A DNA stretch of 64,000 nt from Zymomonas mobilis subsp. pomaceae ATCC 29192. Its GTDB lineage: Bacteria > Pseudomonadota > Alphaproteobacteria > Sphingomonadales > Sphingomonadaceae. The notes beneath the pieces are model-generated. The model saw only the letters and a list, made by a program, of their open reading frames with translations, ran no database searches and was not told where the DNA came from. Shown here one piece after another: positions 28,054-38,032 of this stretch (position 1 is its first letter; every line of letters starts with the position of its first letter). The position numbers and the translations under genes were made by a program. The stretch is taken from positions 1,711,001 to 1,775,000 of the forward strand of contig NC_015709.1 of NCBI RefSeq assembly GCF_000218875.1, in the 5' to 3' direction.

Positions 28054-28692
28054 GTGAGGCTGCCTCCTGCTCGCGCAACCATTGGATTGGTTATTATAAC
28101 CTCTGGTTTTTGGCTTGCGTCGATACTGACTCATCATCAGGATTTATGGGCTATGGCGGCTGGTTTTATACCAGCTCGTCTAAATGGCTGGCATTCTGGT
28201 ATCCCTTCATTGCCGTTTTGGCTGACACCCCTTTCAGCTACGGTGGTACATGAAGGGATATTGCATCTTGGTTTCAACATGTTGATGCTGGCTTTTTGTG
28301 GCCGCTATGTTGAAATGGTAATTGGCAGCGGCAATTTTGTTTTTCTTTATATCGTCGGCGCTTATGTCTCGGCCTTTTCGCAATATTGGATTAACCCAAC
28401 CAGTTATTATCCAATGATAGGGGCTAGTGGGGCTATATCGGCTTTATTTGGGGCATATGCGCTTTTATTTGGCCAAGAGCGCCAGTTTTTTTCTTATCGT
28501 TGGTTAAACCATCTTATTCATATTTTCTGGTTGGCTAGTGCTTGGATTATTATTCAAACCCTGATCGGTTTTAGCGAAAGCAATGATATTTCGATTGCGA
28601 CTCCTGCTCATATCGGGGGATTTTTAATTGGTCTTCTTCTCATTCGTCCGTTGCTACGTTTCCATTATCATAAAAGATTTATTAATTTTTAA
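28054..28692 (+). CDS. Rhomboid family intramembrane serine protease
   Basis: A 212-residue membrane protein with six predicted segments. Rhomboid features: HEGILHLGFNMLMLAFCGRYVE near residue 69, the catalytic Ser in MIGASGAISALFGAY near 128 and the catalytic His in PAHIGGFLIGLLL near 190. The substrate is unknown. It begins with GTG 16 bp after greA and is likely cotranscribed. Confidence 0.9.
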   Translation: MRLPPARATIGLVIITSGFWLASILTHHQDLWAMAAGFIPARLNGWHSGIPSLPFWLTPLSATVVHEGILHLGFNMLMLAFCGRYVEMVIGSGNFVFLYIVGAYVSAFSQYWINPTSYYPMIGASGAISALFGAYALLFGQERQFFSYRWLNHLIHIFWLASAWIIIQTLIGFSESNDISIATPAHIGGFLIGLLLIRPLLRFHYHKRFINF

Positions 28693-28764
28693 AAATTGGA
28701 TCTTTATAAAAAAGACCAAAAACGGCGACGGCGATTAGTCCTTATTTTTTAACCTACACATATT

Positions 28765-29349
28765 TTATTCAGCACGCGCCTGAAGCATGGCTACTAATGC
28801 ATCAAAACCTTTATGTTCTACCACTGAATCAAAATCTGCACGTTGTGTTATCAAAAGATTAATACCAGCTACCGTCATATTGCTGACTTTATAGCCGTCC
28901 GCTGTTTTATCCAGCGTCCAAATGACATTGACGGGCTGTGCCCCTGTTTTAGTGACTTGGGATAAAACCGCCGCCCCATCACCAGCCGGAATAATACGAA
29001 TAATTTTAACTTTGGCAGAAGTATAATCCGAGATGCGATTCGCATAAGTGTTAATAATAAAATTAGGTAAGGCCTTTTGATACGCTGCTAGTTGCTCTGA
29101 GGTTATCTGGGGTTTCCAGCGCCGAATCAGACTATCGCCGATTTGGTCAACTTCAAAATATTGTCCTAATAAAGTTCTGAATTTTTGGCGCGCATGGGAT
29201 TGATCATTGGATTTTGCAATGGTCAAACCTTCATCTATCAGCCCATTGATTAAACCCGAAGGCGTCTGGCTATCAATAGCCGCTACTACTGGTGCTGCCA
29301 TGGAAACAAAAATAGCGGGAATAGTAAAGTTTTTCAGGATGCTTTTCAT
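28765..29349 (-). CDS. MlaC/Ttg2D family phospholipid-binding protein
   Basis: A 194-residue exported protein with a signal peptide cleaved near residue 23 (PVVAA) and the MlaC fold (KFRTLLGQYFEVDQIGDSLIRRWKPQITSEQ; VIWTLDKTADGYKVSNMTVAGINLL). MlaC carries phospholipids between the outer membrane and the MlaFEDB importer. The related HpnM belongs to hopanoid loci and cannot be excluded. The gene stands apart from mlaE-mlaF (53.0-54.6 kb). AAGGAG precedes the ATG. Two operator-like palindromes lie upstream (29504-29560). Confidence 0.87.
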   Translation of the reverse strand: MKSILKNFTIPAIFVSMAAPVVAAIDSQTPSGLINGLIDEGLTIAKSNDQSHARQKFRTLLGQYFEVDQIGDSLIRRWKPQITSEQLAAYQKALPNFIINTYANRISDYTSAKVKIIRIIPAGDGAAVLSQVTKTGAQPVNVIWTLDKTADGYKVSNMTVAGINLLITQRADFDSVVEHKGFDALVAMLQARAE

Positions 29350-29503
29350 AATTCTCCTTTCTCGGACTAATGTCGGAGAAGTCGGTTTTCAAAGCGGAAG
29401 CCATATTTTGGCATCTTGCTGATTCGACCGATGTTCAGAAGTAAGGAGAATGACCTGTGGGAGCCCAGATATTTCTCTACGGTTATTTCGGGCGAATCAA
29501 TAA

Positions 29504-29560
29504 TACTAGTCAGTACAAAAAATATACTATGGCGTATATATAAAATCATACTGACCAGTA
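29504..29560 (-). promoter_or_regulatory. Twin operator-like palindromes upstream of the MlaC-like gene
   Basis: TACTGACTAGTA (minus strand, 29515-29504) and TACTGACCAGTA (plus strand, 29549-29560) match at 11 of 12 positions. The second is a perfect TACTG-NN-CAGTA palindrome. They flank a TATA-rich stretch (29516-29548) that could hold the promoter. The form fits a dimeric repressor such as a TetR-type protein; no regulator gene is adjacent. Confidence 0.45.
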
Positions 29561-29605
29561 CAGCCTACAAATCGTTATCTGAACCGTGATTGAATTCTTT
29601 TCTTT

Positions 29606-29923
29606 TTAGGAAGGGTTGGGCTCATTCTTCTTAAAGAAAGAAAAGATAAGTCGGATAACCATTCCTCCAAGAGAGGAACGCCACAGGAAGAAAAAACCAA
29701 GACCACTAGCGGCGGCTACGGCCACAATAGGACGTTGCTGGGCTTCTTGATTAAGGCGATTAACCGTTTTTTTTCCGGTTTTTACGACTGATTTGACAAG
29801 ACTACGCGCAATTGATCCTGGACGTAGATGATTGGTAACATCATCCAGCGAAACCATAAGCTTCATACGCGCTTGTTCTGCCTCAGCTTTTTTTCGATTA
29901 ATTTTAGAAGTATGGAGCATCAT
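29606..29923 (-). CDS. Small membrane protein, third gene of a yqjD-like cassette
   Basis: About 105 residues, ending 43 residues after the start of a glycine-zipper membrane segment (QQRPIVAVAAASGLGFFFLWRSS) that is preceded by a charged, helix-forming N-terminal half. The pattern recalls DUF3618/YqjK-type proteins, which accompany YqjD and YqjE homologues. The upstream gene ends at 29985. A GTG at 29962 would add 13 residues, but AAGG just before the ATG pair at 29923/29920 favours the shorter form. Function unknown. Confidence 0.65.
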   Translation of the reverse strand: MMLHTSKINRKKAEAEQARMKLMVSLDDVTNHLRPGSIARSLVKSVVKTGKKTVNRLNQEAQQRPIVAVAAASGLGFFFLWRSSLGGMVIRLIFSFFKKNEPNPS

Positions 29924-29984
29924 ATCCTTGCCTTGTTTCAGGCAGTTTCCTTTCAGAATCACAGCCTTTGGGTGAAACGGAAAC

Positions 29985-30506
29985 CTATTGCGATGGATTC
30001 ACAAGCCAATGACGCGCTACCAATACTAAAACCACCGCAACCGGTAAGGCGACACCAGCATAAATCAGACCTGCTCCCAAAGCCCCAACAACGTGGATAA
30101 GAGCAATGAAAATACCTACCAGAAGACCAATCAAACCCACTATCGCTAAAGCCACGGCTAATACCAATGCAGCAGCAGCCTTAGCGATACGTTTGACGCG
30201 TACGACGATAATCTCGCGACAAAGGTCTATTTCACGATCGAAAAAGTCTCTTCCTGCCTGAATTAAATTTTGGAAGGACTGAAAAATACCTGTATCTTCA
30301 TAGATCAAATCATTTTCATCAGCCGCTTCTTGTTCTAATTCATCTTCCTCTAAATTCGCTTCTGCGCGTGCAACCGCTGCTTCGTCATCCTCTAATCCCA
30401 TAGCGACTTTTTCTGCCGCTACGGGATCAATTTCAGCATGAGACAAAGCCGTAGCAATATCTTCGGAAGTTTGAAGGTCTTTTTCGCTTGGGTTATGAAG
30501 CGTCAA
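29985..30506 (-). CDS. Phage-holin-superfamily (YqjE-like) membrane protein
   Basis: A 173-residue protein with an acidic N-terminal half (about 1-75, many Glu/Asp/Ala), an amphipathic linker (FQNLIQAGRDFFDREIDLCREIIVVRVKRIAKA), and two adjacent membrane helices (about 110-133 and 138-165). This is the layout of Actinobacterial-holin-X/YqjE proteins, which despite the name are chromosomal and not lytic. It starts only 2 bp after the preceding gene. Function unknown; membrane association with its two neighbours is inferred. Confidence 0.75.
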   Translation of the reverse strand: MTLHNPSEKDLQTSEDIATALSHAEIDPVAAEKVAMGLEDDEAAVARAEANLEEDELEQEAADENDLIYEDTGIFQSFQNLIQAGRDFFDREIDLCREIIVVRVKRIAKAAAALVLAVALAIVGLIGLLVGIFIALIHVVGALGAGLIYAGVALPVAVVLVLVARHWLVNPSQ

Positions 30507-30508
30507 TG

Positions 30509-31126
30509 TTAGGAATCCTGCTGGCTACTGTCAGAAGAAGGGGCACTGCTTTCCTGATGATTACAGTGGTGATTTTCTTCACATTTACGCTTTCTGTGGC
30601 TGACAAAGCGATAAAGAGCGTATCCCATGGCAGCCGCGACACCCGCTGAGACAACAGGATTACGGCGGATGATACCGTGGCCGCCTTTTGTCAGATCAGC
30701 TAATTTTTTATTTTTAATGGTTTGCGACAATTTTCCGATATGCTTTGAAGCTTTATGCATATAATCGCCATAAGAACTACCAAAGTTTTCAGCAACTAAT
30801 TCTGCTGTCTGATCGACAATTTTGGCGACATTGTTAACAGCCTCAATGGCTTTATGACGACCATCTTCGCCAATTTCATGAAGTTTACCATTCGTAAAAT
30901 GGTGATCATGCAACAAATGATGAAGCTTACTTTCTTTTTTTTCAGTATGATCTTTAGCATCGGATAAGTGTGACATCACCTTACCTGCAACATGAGAAGC
31001 CGATTTTGCTAAGGGATGACCTGTCTCATGAGCCTGTTCTTTAACGGCCTTAACGCCCTTTTCTGCCTGATTTTCGGCATTTTTTGCAGATGATTCTACA
31101 TCTGACGTGGTTTTATTTTCGGCCAT
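30509..31126 (-). CDS. YqjD/ElaB-like protein with His-rich segments
   Basis: A 205-residue protein of long charged helices with a C-terminal glycine-zipper membrane anchor (RRNPVVSAGVAAAMGYALYRF) near residues 153-173, as in DUF883/YqjD proteins. In E. coli those bind ribosomes at the inner membrane. Unusual features are two His-rich stretches, HHLLHDHHF near residue 68 and CEENHHCNHQ near 182, the second carrying paired Cys that could bind metal. It is the first gene of a tight three-gene unit divergent from eno. Confidence 0.7.
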   Translation of the reverse strand: MAENKTTSDVESSAKNAENQAEKGVKAVKEQAHETGHPLAKSASHVAGKVMSHLSDAKDHTEKKESKLHHLLHDHHFTNGKLHEIGEDGRHKAIEAVNNVAKIVDQTAELVAENFGSSYGDYMHKASKHIGKLSQTIKNKKLADLTKGGHGIIRRNPVVSAGVAAAMGYALYRFVSHRKRKCEENHHCNHQESSAPSSDSSQQDS

Positions 31127-31218
31127 TGTCTATCTCCAGTCACTCAATACGGAAAAAATAATCACTCTCTTCTGATTATAGAATCGCATGAGAAGCGATA
31201 ACGTTTCACCATAAGCAA

Positions 31219-32615
<1,397 letters not shown>

Positions 32616-32706
32616 GAATCGCAGCTAGAATCGGTTTTTAAACGGCTCTAACTGAATGGGGACATTGAGCCTTGATTTATCGCTTAAAGCGGTAATTATA
32701 GGCTTC

Positions 32707-33024
32707 ATGTCCCTGATTCGTTCAAAAAATAGCCTTTTTCGTGCCGCGATTGGTCCCGCCCTTATGTTGCTTGTGCTGGGGGTTTTTATCGGTAATGCCC
32801 TTGTCGGGGTAAATGGTCTGTTTTCTCTTGATGGATATCGTCAGAAGCTTGCTATCCGAAAAACGGAATTAGCGGCTTTGGAAGCACAGAAAAACCAGCT
32901 TGCCAATCGAATTGCGCTCCTTAATCCTAAGGCTACTGATCCTGATTATGCTGATGAATTAGTCCGCAAAGAAACCCGTCAAATTAGACCTGATGAGGTT
33001 TTGATTCTGGATAATCAGAAGTAA
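32707..33024 (+). CDS. ftsB: Cell division protein FtsB (DivIC family)
   Basis: A bitopic protein of about 105 residues: short cytosolic tail, one membrane helix (about 14-33), then a coiled coil (RQKLAIRKTELAALEAQKNQLANRIALL) and a DYADELVRKETRQIRPDEVLIL ending typical of septum-formation initiators. FtsB bridges FtsL and FtsQ in the divisome. An upstream ATG at 32656 would add 17 residues; the chosen ATG gives the usual FtsB length. It follows eno by 91 bp, as in many alphaproteobacteria. Confidence 0.88.
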   Translation: MSLIRSKNSLFRAAIGPALMLLVLGVFIGNALVGVNGLFSLDGYRQKLAIRKTELAALEAQKNQLANRIALLNPKATDPDYADELVRKETRQIRPDEVLILDNQK

Positions 33025-33047
33025 TTTTTACGATTTCTTGCTATTTT

Positions 33048-33091
33048 TATAAAAAATCAGGGTATTTTTCACCTTAGAAAAAAATACCCTG
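33048..33091 (-). terminator. Terminator after the pirin gene
   Basis: CAGGGTATTTTT / AAAAATACCCTG, 12-bp perfect stem with a 10-nt loop. A T6 run follows on the minus strand, so it mainly serves the pirin gene but may also slow ftsB transcripts. Confidence 0.7.
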
Positions 33092-33194
33092 TGCCTTTCA
33101 GTATAATTTCATTCTAAATAGACAATTTTTTCTGTTCTATGGGCGGAATCTATTTTGATTAGAAAATATTCTGTCCATTTTGTTTTTAGCAGAT

Positions 33195-34061
33195 TTAGTT
33201 CTTTATTTCTCCGAAATGTCCGCTGTTAAAATCACGGACAGCTTGCTTTATTTCTTCTTGGCTGTTCATTACAAAGGGGCCATAGCCAACGACCTCTTCT
33301 TTGATAGGCTCACCACTTAATAACAAGAAGGTGCTCTCTTCTTCGGCAGTTATGCTGAGACTATCGCCTTCTGCGCTCGCTGTGACAACATCCGCTTGTC
33401 GTAAGGTAGTTTCGCTATTTACTCGCAGCAGCCCCTTTACAGCGATTAAATGTGTTGTCCGCCCTTCTTTTAGCGGTAGTTTAACGGTTTTCCCTTGATG
33501 AATATGGACGTCCCAAACATCCATCGGGGTGAACGTTTTGGCTGCCCCCTTCTGTCCCTCATAATCACCTGCGATAATTCTTAATGCGCCGCTGTTTTCT
33601 GGCAAAGATACTGTGGGTATTTTTTCCTTCACAATCGCCTGATAATGAGGGGATGTCATTTTATCTTTAGCAGGTAGATTTACCCACAGTTGAATCATCT
33701 GAAGCCGACCCCCTTTTTTTGTGAAAGCCTCAGAATGAAATTCTTCGTGTAAAATACCAGAACCCGCAGTCATCCATTGAACATCGCCGACCCCGATAAC
33801 CCCGCCTTTGCCACTTGAATCGCGATGAGCGACTTCTCCTTCATAGACAATAGTAACGGTTTCAAAACCCCGATGGGGATGTTGGCCAACACCTCTTTGA
33901 TGCTGACTTGGTTCAAAATCCACAGGCCCCGCAAAATCCAGCAATAAAAAAGGACTAAACTGAGCATTATGATCACGATAGGAAAATAATGTCTGTACGG
34001 GAAAACCATCCCCGACCCAATGACTATCCGTTTTGCTCGTAAAATTTAAAAGCTTTTTCAT
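33195..34061 (-). CDS. Pirin family protein
   Basis: A 288-residue bicupin. The N-terminal cupin carries the metal-binding pattern HPHRGFETVTIVYEGEVAHRD near residue 60 and WMTAGSGILHEEFH near 97, keeping the three His and one Glu seen in iron pirins. Bacterial pirins include quercetin dioxygenases and redox-linked regulators; which applies here is unknown. The gene is divergent from a LysR regulator with a 158-bp shared gap, which suggests that the regulator controls it. Confidence 0.9.
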   Translation of the reverse strand: MKKLLNFTSKTDSHWVGDGFPVQTLFSYRDHNAQFSPFLLLDFAGPVDFEPSQHQRGVGQHPHRGFETVTIVYEGEVAHRDSSGKGGVIGVGDVQWMTAGSGILHEEFHSEAFTKKGGRLQMIQLWVNLPAKDKMTSPHYQAIVKEKIPTVSLPENSGALRIIAGDYEGQKGAAKTFTPMDVWDVHIHQGKTVKLPLKEGRTTHLIAVKGLLRVNSETTLRQADVVTASAEGDSLSITAEEESTFLLLSGEPIKEEVVGYGPFVMNSQEEIKQAVRDFNSGHFGEIKN

Positions 34062-34147
34062 AACAAGGCCTTTTCAGCGCTTTGATGCTTATGACAGAGA
34101 AGGTAATAAAAGCTTATTGTTTCAGTAGCCGTCTTTTTTGACTTCAC

Positions 34148-34165
34148 TGTTCTATTATAAGAACA
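34148..34165. promoter_or_regulatory. Palindrome between the pirin gene and lysR
   Basis: TGTTCT-ATTATA-AGAACA, a perfect 6-bp inverted repeat with an AT core. Its position between divergent genes fits a LysR-type site or an overlapping promoter. Confidence 0.4.
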
Positions 34166-34219
34166 ATACACGCAGTCTTTTTGTTGCCTTTTATAAATTG
34201 ATTATGAAAATAGTCCGTT

Positions 34220-35131
34220 ATGGCAATGTATAATTTAAACGATATTTATTACTATGTTCAGGTGGTCGAACATGGCGGATTTACACAGGCCAGCCGTGCA
34301 ACAGGTATTCCCAAATCAAAACTAAGCCGAAGAATAACCGAGCTTGAAAACCGCCTCGGCGTCCGATTATTACAACGCTCCACCCGTCATTTTTCGGTAA
34401 CGGAGATTGGAAGAATTTATTTTGATCATTGTCAAACGGTTATTTTTGAAGCCGAAAATGCTGAAAAAGCTATTGAAGAAACGCATCAAGAACCTTGCGG
34501 TTTAGTGCGGCTTTCTTGTCCTATTGCCCTGCTTCACGCAACGCTTAGTCCGATATTAGCGGCATTTTTGGCGCGTTATCCTAAAGTAAAACTACAAATG
34601 GAAGCTACGAATCGTTCTGTAAATCCTATCAGCGATGCTATCGACCTTGCTATCCGTGTTCGTCCCCTGCCTTTTGAAGATAGCGACTTGACCATGCGTC
34701 AGTTAACAAGCCGAAAACAGATACTCGTGGCTAGTCCTAATTTGATTAGGCAATATGCCCCCTTAGAAAAGCCAGAAGATCTTAGTCATTGGCCTGCTTT
34801 TGCGAATGCCACGCTCCTTAAAAGTTATAGCTGGCAGTTATTTGGTCCCAGCGATGAAATTGTTACCATCAACTATGAGCCCCGCTTCGTCACAACTGAT
34901 ATGTTTGCTTTACAAGAAGCCGCTATAGCGGGTCTGGGTGTGGTTCATTTGCCTTTTATGATAGTTCGTCAGGCTTTGGAACGAGGACAATTGATAGAAT
35001 TACTTCCAAACTGGTCATTAAAGCCCGAAATTATTCATGTCGTCTATCCTACGCGGCGCGGTTTATTACCTTCTGTTCGGGCGTTGCTTAATATGTTGAT
35101 TGAACATTTTAAAAATTTGAATGACGAGTAA
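34220..35131 (+). CDS. LysR family transcriptional regulator
   Basis: A 303-residue regulator with an N-terminal winged helix-turn-helix (FTQASRATGIPKSKLSRRITELENRLGVRLLQRSTR, about residues 20-55) and a periplasmic-binding-like effector domain (from about 90). The effector domain resembles the CrgA-like subgroup (DLAIRVRPLPFEDSDL). The effector is unknown. The divergent pirin gene is the likely target. A second ATG two codons in is possible. Confidence 0.92.
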   Translation: MAMYNLNDIYYYVQVVEHGGFTQASRATGIPKSKLSRRITELENRLGVRLLQRSTRHFSVTEIGRIYFDHCQTVIFEAENAEKAIEETHQEPCGLVRLSCPIALLHATLSPILAAFLARYPKVKLQMEATNRSVNPISDAIDLAIRVRPLPFEDSDLTMRQLTSRKQILVASPNLIRQYAPLEKPEDLSHWPAFANATLLKSYSWQLFGPSDEIVTINYEPRFVTTDMFALQEAAIAGLGVVHLPFMIVRQALERGQLIELLPNWSLKPEIIHVVYPTRRGLLPSVRALLNMLIEHFKNLNDE

Positions 35132-35552
35132 ATTAGTCATTTTTCTTTTTAAGGTTATCCCATCGGGCTTTATCTTTTTTATTTCTGTTATCTTAAAGAT
35201 AGGCTGATCGTTTCAATTCAGTATAATAATAGGAATAGTTTATCGTAAAAATAATTTATCTGCATAAAGGATAGTCAGATCGCTTGTTGTCACCAAGATA
35301 TTCTATTACCTTAAAAATTATTAAGAGAAGAATTTCGGCTGCTATCAAATCTTCAAAACTTCTATAGAAAATTCCTTTCTTATAAAAGCAGGCTATGATT
35401 TATAGATTATAAGAGACAGAAGGGCTGATATTGGCTAAGCCCAAAACCCACTTTTCATAGAACCCGCGCTGTCAGGGCAGGGGTAAGACCCAAATACTGC
35501 TTTATCCTGTCCGTCAGAGCTTTTAGTCTTTTTTGACAGGAGGCCTCACTTC
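35132..35552. other. Gap upstream of pdhA
   Basis: 421 bp with no convincing gene. It holds a small repeat GGGCT / AGCCC (35422-35442), a GC-richer leader with a weak GGGCAGG / CCTGTCC pairing ahead of a T-rich stretch, and the strong AGGAGG site (35538-35543) for pdhA. The PDH promoter is probably here. Confidence 0.45.
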
Positions 35553-36617
35553 ATGGCCAGAGCAACTCAGGATTCTGGTAAGCATCCAAAAAACGATGCG
35601 GTACCCACTATTCCCAATCATGATCTGCCACCGATTCCCGGTCGCTATCAGGCTGACCGTGAGGAGATGCTCGAATTTTACCGGCGAATGCTCCTTATCC
35701 GTCGCTTTGAAGAGCGTTGTGGACAGCTATATGGCCTTGGTCTCATTGCTGGTTTTTGTCATCTATATATTGGGCAAGAGGCGGTTGCTGTGGGTTTACA
35801 GGCAGCCTTAAAGCCCGGTCGAGATAGTGTTATTACAGGCTATCGTGAACATGGCCATATGCTGGCTTATGGCATTGATCCCAAAATTGTCATGGCAGAA
35901 TTAACTGGCCGTGCTGCCGGCATCTCGCATGGTAAGGGGGGCTCCATGCACATGTTTTCCACAGAACATAAATTTTTTGGTGGAAATGGTATTGTCGGGG
36001 CACAGGTTCCCTTAGGGGCAGGTTTGGCCTTTGCTCATAAATACCGCGATGATGGGGGATGCGCCGCCGCCTATTTTGGTGACGGTTCAGCTAATCAAGG
36101 GCAGGTTTACGAAGCTTTTAATATGGCGGCCTTGTGGAAATTGCCGGTTATCTTTGTCATTGAAAATAATGGCTATGCTATGGGAACCAGTATCCAACGC
36201 GCTAATGCCCACACGGCTTTATCGGAACGGGGACAGGGTTTTGGTATTCCGGCCCTTGTCGTTGATGGCATGGATGTGCTGGACGTACGGGGTGCCTCAG
36301 AGGTTGCTGTTAACTGGGTACAATCTGGAAAAGGCCCCATTATTGTTGAAATGAAAACCTATCGGTATCGGGGCCATTCAATGTCTGATCCGGCGCGTTA
36401 TCGCAGCCGTGAAGAAGTGAATGAAATGAAAGACTATCATGACCCGATAGAGGCCTTGAAAAAAGACCTCCTTAAGGCGGGTGTGGAAGAAAATACGCTG
36501 ACCCAAATTGATGATGACATCCGTCAACAGGTTAAAGACGCAGCTGAATTTGCAGAAAAGGCACCGTTACCGGAGCCTGAAGAATTATATACCGATATTT
36601 TGGTAGGGAAATACTGA
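35553..36617 (+). CDS. pdhA: Pyruvate dehydrogenase E1 component, alpha subunit
   Basis: Thiamine-diphosphate-dependent subunit that, with E1-beta, decarboxylates pyruvate and acetylates the lipoyl group. It has 354 residues. [16 protein letters not shown] near residue 51, the GSMHMF motif near 131, and the thiamine-diphosphate/Mg motif GDGSANQG...ENNGYAMG near 172-212 are visible. The phosphorylation-loop region [20 protein letters not shown] is typical of heterotetrameric E1. In Zymomonas most pyruvate goes to ethanol, so PDH supplies acetyl-CoA for biosynthesis. pdhB starts 2 bp beyond the stop. Confidence 0.97.
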   Translation: MARATQDSGKHPKNDAVPTIPNHDLPPIPGRYQADREEMLEFYRRMLLIRRFEERCGQLYGLGLIAGFCHLYIGQEAVAVGLQAALKPGRDSVITGYREHGHMLAYGIDPKIVMAELTGRAAGISHGKGGSMHMFSTEHKFFGGNGIVGAQVPLGAGLAFAHKYRDDGGCAAAYFGDGSANQGQVYEAFNMAALWKLPVIFVIENNGYAMGTSIQRANAHTALSERGQGFGIPALVVDGMDVLDVRGASEVAVNWVQSGKGPIIVEMKTYRYRGHSMSDPARYRSREEVNEMKDYHDPIEALKKDLLKAGVEENTLTQIDDDIRQQVKDAAEFAEKAPLPEPEELYTDILVGKY

Positions 36618-36618
36618 T

Positions 36619-38001
36619 ATGGCCATAGAGCTTAAGATGCCTGCTCTGTCCCCCACTATGGAAGAGGGAACGCTTACCAAATGGCTGGTTAAAGAAGGGG
36701 ACGCTATTAAAGCAGGTGATATCCTTGCTGAAATTGAAACAGACAAGGCCATTATGGAATTTGAGGCTGTGGATGAAGGCATCCTCACTAAAATTTTGGT
36801 CCCAGAAGGGAGCACAGATGTAAAAGTCGGTACGCCTATCGCTTATTTAGGGCAAGATGCCCAAGATGTTCATATATCTGCTTCTGATAAACCGTCTTTG
36901 GCTTCTGATACAGTGTCGGAAACTACATCTGTGGCGATAGATAAAACGGTCACGCTTCCTTCTGAACAAGTTGAAAAACAACGCACAGTAGGTGCGGAAA
37001 TACCTGAAGGTACTCAATTTTTTCAACAGACGCTTCGAGAAGCACTACGTGACGCCATGGCTGAGGAAATGCGGCGCGATGATCGCGTTTTTGTCATGGG
37101 TGAAGAAGTCGCAGAATACCAAGGCGCTTATAAGGTAACACAGGGCTTGCTTGATGAATTCGGCCCTAGACGCGTGGTTGATACGCCTATTTCGGAATAT
37201 GGTTTTACCGGTATTGGTGTCGGGGCCGCAATGGAAGGCTTGCGTCCTATTATCGAATTTATGACCATGAATTTTTCGATGCAAGCTATCGACCATATCA
37301 TCAATTCGGCGGCTAAAACGCATTATATGTCCGGTGGCCAAGTACGCTGTCCCATCGTTTTTCGTGGGCCGAATGGCGCTGCGCCACGCGTGGGGGCACA
37401 GCATACTCAAAATTTTGGGCCATGGTATGCTGCTGTTCCCGGGCTTATCGTGCTGGCACCTTATGATGCGATTGATGCCAAAGGCTTGTTAAAAGCCGCT
37501 ATCCGTTCAGAAGATCCGGTGGTCTTTTTAGAATGTGAATTACTTTATGGTAAAAGCTTTGATGTCCCTGAAATAGAGGATTTTGTGCTTCCTATCGGAA
37601 AGGCGCGTATTATCCGGGAAGGAAAAGACGTCACAATTGTCAGCTATTCTATCGGTGTTTCTTTTGCCTTGGAAGCGGCTGAAAAATTAGCGCAAGAAGG
37701 TATTAATGCCGAAGTAATCGATTTGCGGACATTGCGGCCTCTCGATAAAGAAGCCATTCTAAAAAGTTTGGCTAAAACTAATCGGATGGTAACTGTGGAA
37801 GATGGTTGGCCCACCTGTTCTATTTCTTCTGAAATTGCAGCCATTGCCATGGATGAAGGCTTTGATAACCTTGATGCGCCCGTTTTAAGGGTTACCAATG
37901 CGGATACGCCAACACCTTACGCCGTTAATCTTGAAAAAATGGCGTTGGTCAGTGCTGAGGCTGTCATAAAAGCTGTACATAAGGTTTGCTATCGCAAATA
38001 A
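36619..38001 (+). CDS. pdhB: Pyruvate dehydrogenase E1 component, beta subunit with lipoyl domain
   Basis: A 460-residue E1-beta. The first 80 residues are a biotinyl/lipoyl domain ([19 protein letters not shown]; lipoylated Lys43 in [11 protein letters not shown]). A flexible Ser/Thr/Ala linker (about 82-130) joins the transketolase-like core ([38 protein letters not shown]) and the C-terminal domain with DLRTLRPLD and VEDGWP. A lipoyl domain fused to E1-beta is a recognised alphaproteobacterial variant. The E2 and E3 genes do not follow; an unrelated phosphodiesterase does. Confidence 0.96.
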   Translation: MAIELKMPALSPTMEEGTLTKWLVKEGDAIKAGDILAEIETDKAIMEFEAVDEGILTKILVPEGSTDVKVGTPIAYLGQDAQDVHISASDKPSLASDTVSETTSVAIDKTVTLPSEQVEKQRTVGAEIPEGTQFFQQTLREALRDAMAEEMRRDDRVFVMGEEVAEYQGAYKVTQGLLDEFGPRRVVDTPISEYGFTGIGVGAAMEGLRPIIEFMTMNFSMQAIDHIINSAAKTHYMSGGQVRCPIVFRGPNGAAPRVGAQHTQNFGPWYAAVPGLIVLAPYDAIDAKGLLKAAIRSEDPVVFLECELLYGKSFDVPEIEDFVLPIGKARIIREGKDVTIVSYSIGVSFALEAAEKLAQEGINAEVIDLRTLRPLDKEAILKSLAKTNRMVTVEDGWPTCSISSEIAAIAMDEGFDNLDAPVLRVTNADTPTPYAVNLEKMALVSAEAVIKAVHKVCYRK

Positions 38002-38032
38002 CCGTTGGTTTTTGGGATATAAGGATTGCAGC

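Noticed and set aside
35422..35530. Possible riboswitch or attenuator in the pdhA leader
   Set aside because: The pairing GGGCAGG / CCTGTCC is weak and competes with other folds; no known riboswitch core is recognisable.
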